Assembly (NCBI GenBank): GCA_964577935.1
Contig: CAZOAJ010000004.1
Coordinates: 62,001-126,000, forward strand
Reading direction: 5' to 3'
DNA: 64,000 nucleotides
From: JABDGV01 sp964577935
GTDB taxonomy: Bacteria; Chlamydiota; Chlamydiia; Chlamydiales; FEN-1388
The translations under genes were made by a program, and so were the position numbers. Positions 62,469 to 64,000 of this stretch are shown here, piece after piece. A model generated the notes under the pieces. The model searched no databases. It was not told the DNA's origin and saw nothing but the letters and a program-made list of their open reading frames with translations. Numbering within the stretch: the stretch's first letter is position 1; each line of letters opens with the position of its first letter.

Positions 62469-63962
62469 CTATTTAAATCGAAGATGGGAAAAGCTACTTG
62501 TGTTTCCACTTGAGTCGACTGCTCGAATCTTGTACTTATGATTCAGCTTCCTTTTGTATAGGCTCAGGTGATGTTTATAGAAGGATGTCGGATGAAGCCT
62601 CTTTTTAAAGAGACGACGCGCATCAGCTTGAATTGTATCAATGTGCTTATGTCCCTTGAATATCTGATATTCCCGTACGTTAGATGAGGTGCTTGCTCGC
62701 CATGTTGCACGAAGCTTGATCGGGCTCGTTTTGTGAGACAACACCCCTCGAAAGCGCCTTGGGCGATCAACCTTTATTGGTGGTGGTGGAGTTCTTCGAT
62801 ATACTGCATAGTACCCATCCTGAGTAGATGCAAGTCCGATCCAAGAAATAAAAAAAGCATTATCATTAACACTATACGAGTTTGTAACAAATCCAAAGTC
62901 TGAAACCCCTGGTAAATTGGGGATCAACATTGGAGAAACTATAACACTTCCAGAGCCGCTGTAAATCGCGCATTGACTATTACCCTCGATTCCCTCCCAT
63001 GTGAGGAAGTATTCATTATTTTGAGAGTTATATGAAGTATTTACACTCCCATAGTTATAAAAACTTACAGCATCAGAAAATAAAGTAGCCTCCTTAACAG
63101 GTGCCCCTGAACCATCGTATATCGTGAAATACCCTCTATTAAAAATATCATTCCACGCGATCAAATACTGATTGTCACTTGAGTTAAAGCTACTTGAAAC
63201 AATGGCCGCATTAATAGAGCTTACGCTAGGAATTAAAGTCGCTGCCTTGTTCACTGTTCCGTTGGCATTATATATAGCAAAATATGGGTTGCCATCATTT
63301 GCTCCCTGCCAGGTAAAAAAATAGTGGTTATTTATCGAGTTATAGGAAACTGATATGTTGTAGCCTCCATTTGCATTAACAGCGCTCCCTGCTATTTCTG
63401 TTGTCGGAACAACTATATTCCCCAACCCATCTACGACAGCAAAATACCCTAGACCTGCAACAGAAGCCCATGTCAACACATATTGATTATTAATGCTATT
63501 GTAGCAGCAAAGAACCAAACTATTTGCCTGATCTCCATCTAAATTTTCTAACCCGATCGGCCCAATGATACTACTGCCATTTTGATCGAGTATATTAAAC
63601 CAAGCTCGAACTACATCACTTTGTCCGAGATAAGAAATCAAAAACTCATTGCGAACGGCATTATAACAGCTGATAGGCATTGTAAAGGGATTAACAGGAC
63701 CTGAGGAATTACTCACCAGAAGAACGGGATCACTTAATAAATTGCTATTTGGGCTGTACAGAGAATAATAGATAGAGCCCGATATCCATCCGACAAAAAA
63801 CTGATTTGTCTGCGTGTTAAAGCACGAGTAGGGTGGAGCGCCTACCGTATTGCCCCCGTTCGCGATGGAGGCAGTAGGTCCTAAGGTATCTGCCCGAAAA
63901 CTTGAGCAATAAAATAGGAGGAGGGCACATACATAAAGGATCAAACAACGATATTGCAGCAT
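62469..63962 (-). CDS. Secreted seven-repeat beta-propeller-like protein
   Basis: A 497-residue exported protein with a signal peptide (LQYRCLILYVCALLLFYCSS, cleaved near FRA-D). Seven repeats of about 50 residues follow, each opening with YNS-x-NN-x-Y/F and a Thr/Ser-Trp, then YFAIY and a Gly-rich turn (e.g. YNSINNHYFFTWQGANDGNP, YNSQNNEYFLTWEGIEGN). Seven such blocks suggest a seven-bladed beta-propeller. The C-terminal 100 residues (IKLRATWRASTSSNVREYQ, YKIRAVDSSGNTSS) form a fibronectin-III-like domain. ATG 63962 is preferred; the frame is open to a TTG at 63995. Likely an extracellular or surface binding protein. Confidence 0.75.
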   Translation of the reverse strand: MLQYRCLILYVCALLLFYCSSFRADTLGPTASIANGGNTVGAPPYSCFNTQTNQFFVGWISGSIYYSLYSPNSNLLSDPVLLVSNSSGPVNPFTMPISCYNAVRNEFLISYLGQSDVVRAWFNILDQNGSSIIGPIGLENLDGDQANSLVLCCYNSINNQYVLTWASVAGLGYFAVVDGLGNIVVPTTEIAGSAVNANGGYNISVSYNSINNHYFFTWQGANDGNPYFAIYNANGTVNKAATLIPSVSSINAAIVSSSFNSSDNQYLIAWNDIFNRGYFTIYDGSGAPVKEATLFSDAVSFYNYGSVNTSYNSQNNEYFLTWEGIEGNSQCAIYSGSGSVIVSPMLIPNLPGVSDFGFVTNSYSVNDNAFFISWIGLASTQDGYYAVYRRTPPPPIKVDRPRRFRGVLSHKTSPIKLRATWRASTSSNVREYQIFKGHKHIDTIQADARRLFKKRLHPTSFYKHHLSLYKRKLNHKYKIRAVDSSGNTSSFSHLRFK

Positions 63963-64000
63963 CTTCAATTCAGAAAGTACTAAGAAACCAACCAATAGCA

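Overview
The window is a stretch of chromosome from a member of the Chlamydiae, most likely an environmental, amoeba- or arthropod-associated lineage (Simkania / Rhabdochlamydia / Parachlamydia-like) and not a Chlamydia species. Support comes from the long chlamydial-type glyA followed by clpP and dapF, a chlamydial-style XerC, a CT398/CdsZ-like coiled-coil zinc-ribbon protein beside the RNase P RNA gene, and diadenylate cyclase with its YbbR-domain partner. Systems that pathogenic Chlamydia lack are also present: KdpFABC, a complete cytochrome bo oxidase operon (cyoABCDE), aconitase, guanine deaminase and Sel1-repeat proteins. The assignment is inferred from gene content. The DNA is moderately AT-rich. 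I see no tRNA, rRNA, CRISPR array or intact insertion sequence.

Layout. 1-6.2 kb: a minus-strand run of exonuclease, folP, an unknown protein, cdaA, cdaR and a WaaG-like glycosyltransferase. 6.4-10.4 kb: a small unknown protein, aconitase, RNase P RNA and the CdsZ-like protein. 10.7-17.8 kb: a glycan-binding-like protein, PfkB kinase, a Myb/SANT-like protein, a PhnA-domain protein, then glyA-clpP-dapF-xerC. 17.8-26.4 kb: an accessory block with an F-box-like protein, two secreted collagen-like proteins, an exported beta-carbonic anhydrase, two exported kinase-fold proteins and an outer-membrane-like barrel. 26.5-34.4 kb: ion transport (kdpFABC, mgtE), an MFS pump and a Nudix hydrolase. 34.5-44 kb: an exported 2H-phosphoesterase-like protein, redox enzymes (aldo/keto reductase, SDR, MsrBA fusion), an MFS/AhpD pair, a GNAT, an exported methyltransferase, an exported HAD protein and idi. 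44-48.3 kb: two paralogous Sel1/TPR proteins. 48.5-53.8 kb: two small secreted proteins with matching signals, an alpha/beta hydrolase, guanine deaminase, a frameshifted monooxygenase-domain gene and a CheD-like candidate deamidase. 54-59 kb: cyoABCDE. 59-64 kb: a third collagen-like protein, a PLP enzyme, an AmpC-like serine hydrolase and a secreted seven-repeat (beta-propeller-like) protein.

How the parts fit. The housekeeping genes cover cell-envelope signalling (c-di-AMP, which in many bacteria controls potassium uptake, here with a Kdp pump about 25 kb away), folate and one-carbon metabolism, the TCA cycle and aerobic respiration. Between them lie many candidates for host interaction. 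These are proteins with eukaryote-like DNA-binding (Myb), ubiquitin-ligase-adaptor (F-box), kinase, collagen and Sel1 features, and one protein whose catalytic residues match the CheD deamidase triad in spacing. The strongest undescribed candidates are the Myb-like protein (12478-13389), the F-box-like protein (17794-19146), the CheD-like protein (52758-53828) and the collagen-like set. No database search was possible, so all functional calls rest on motifs and family knowledge.
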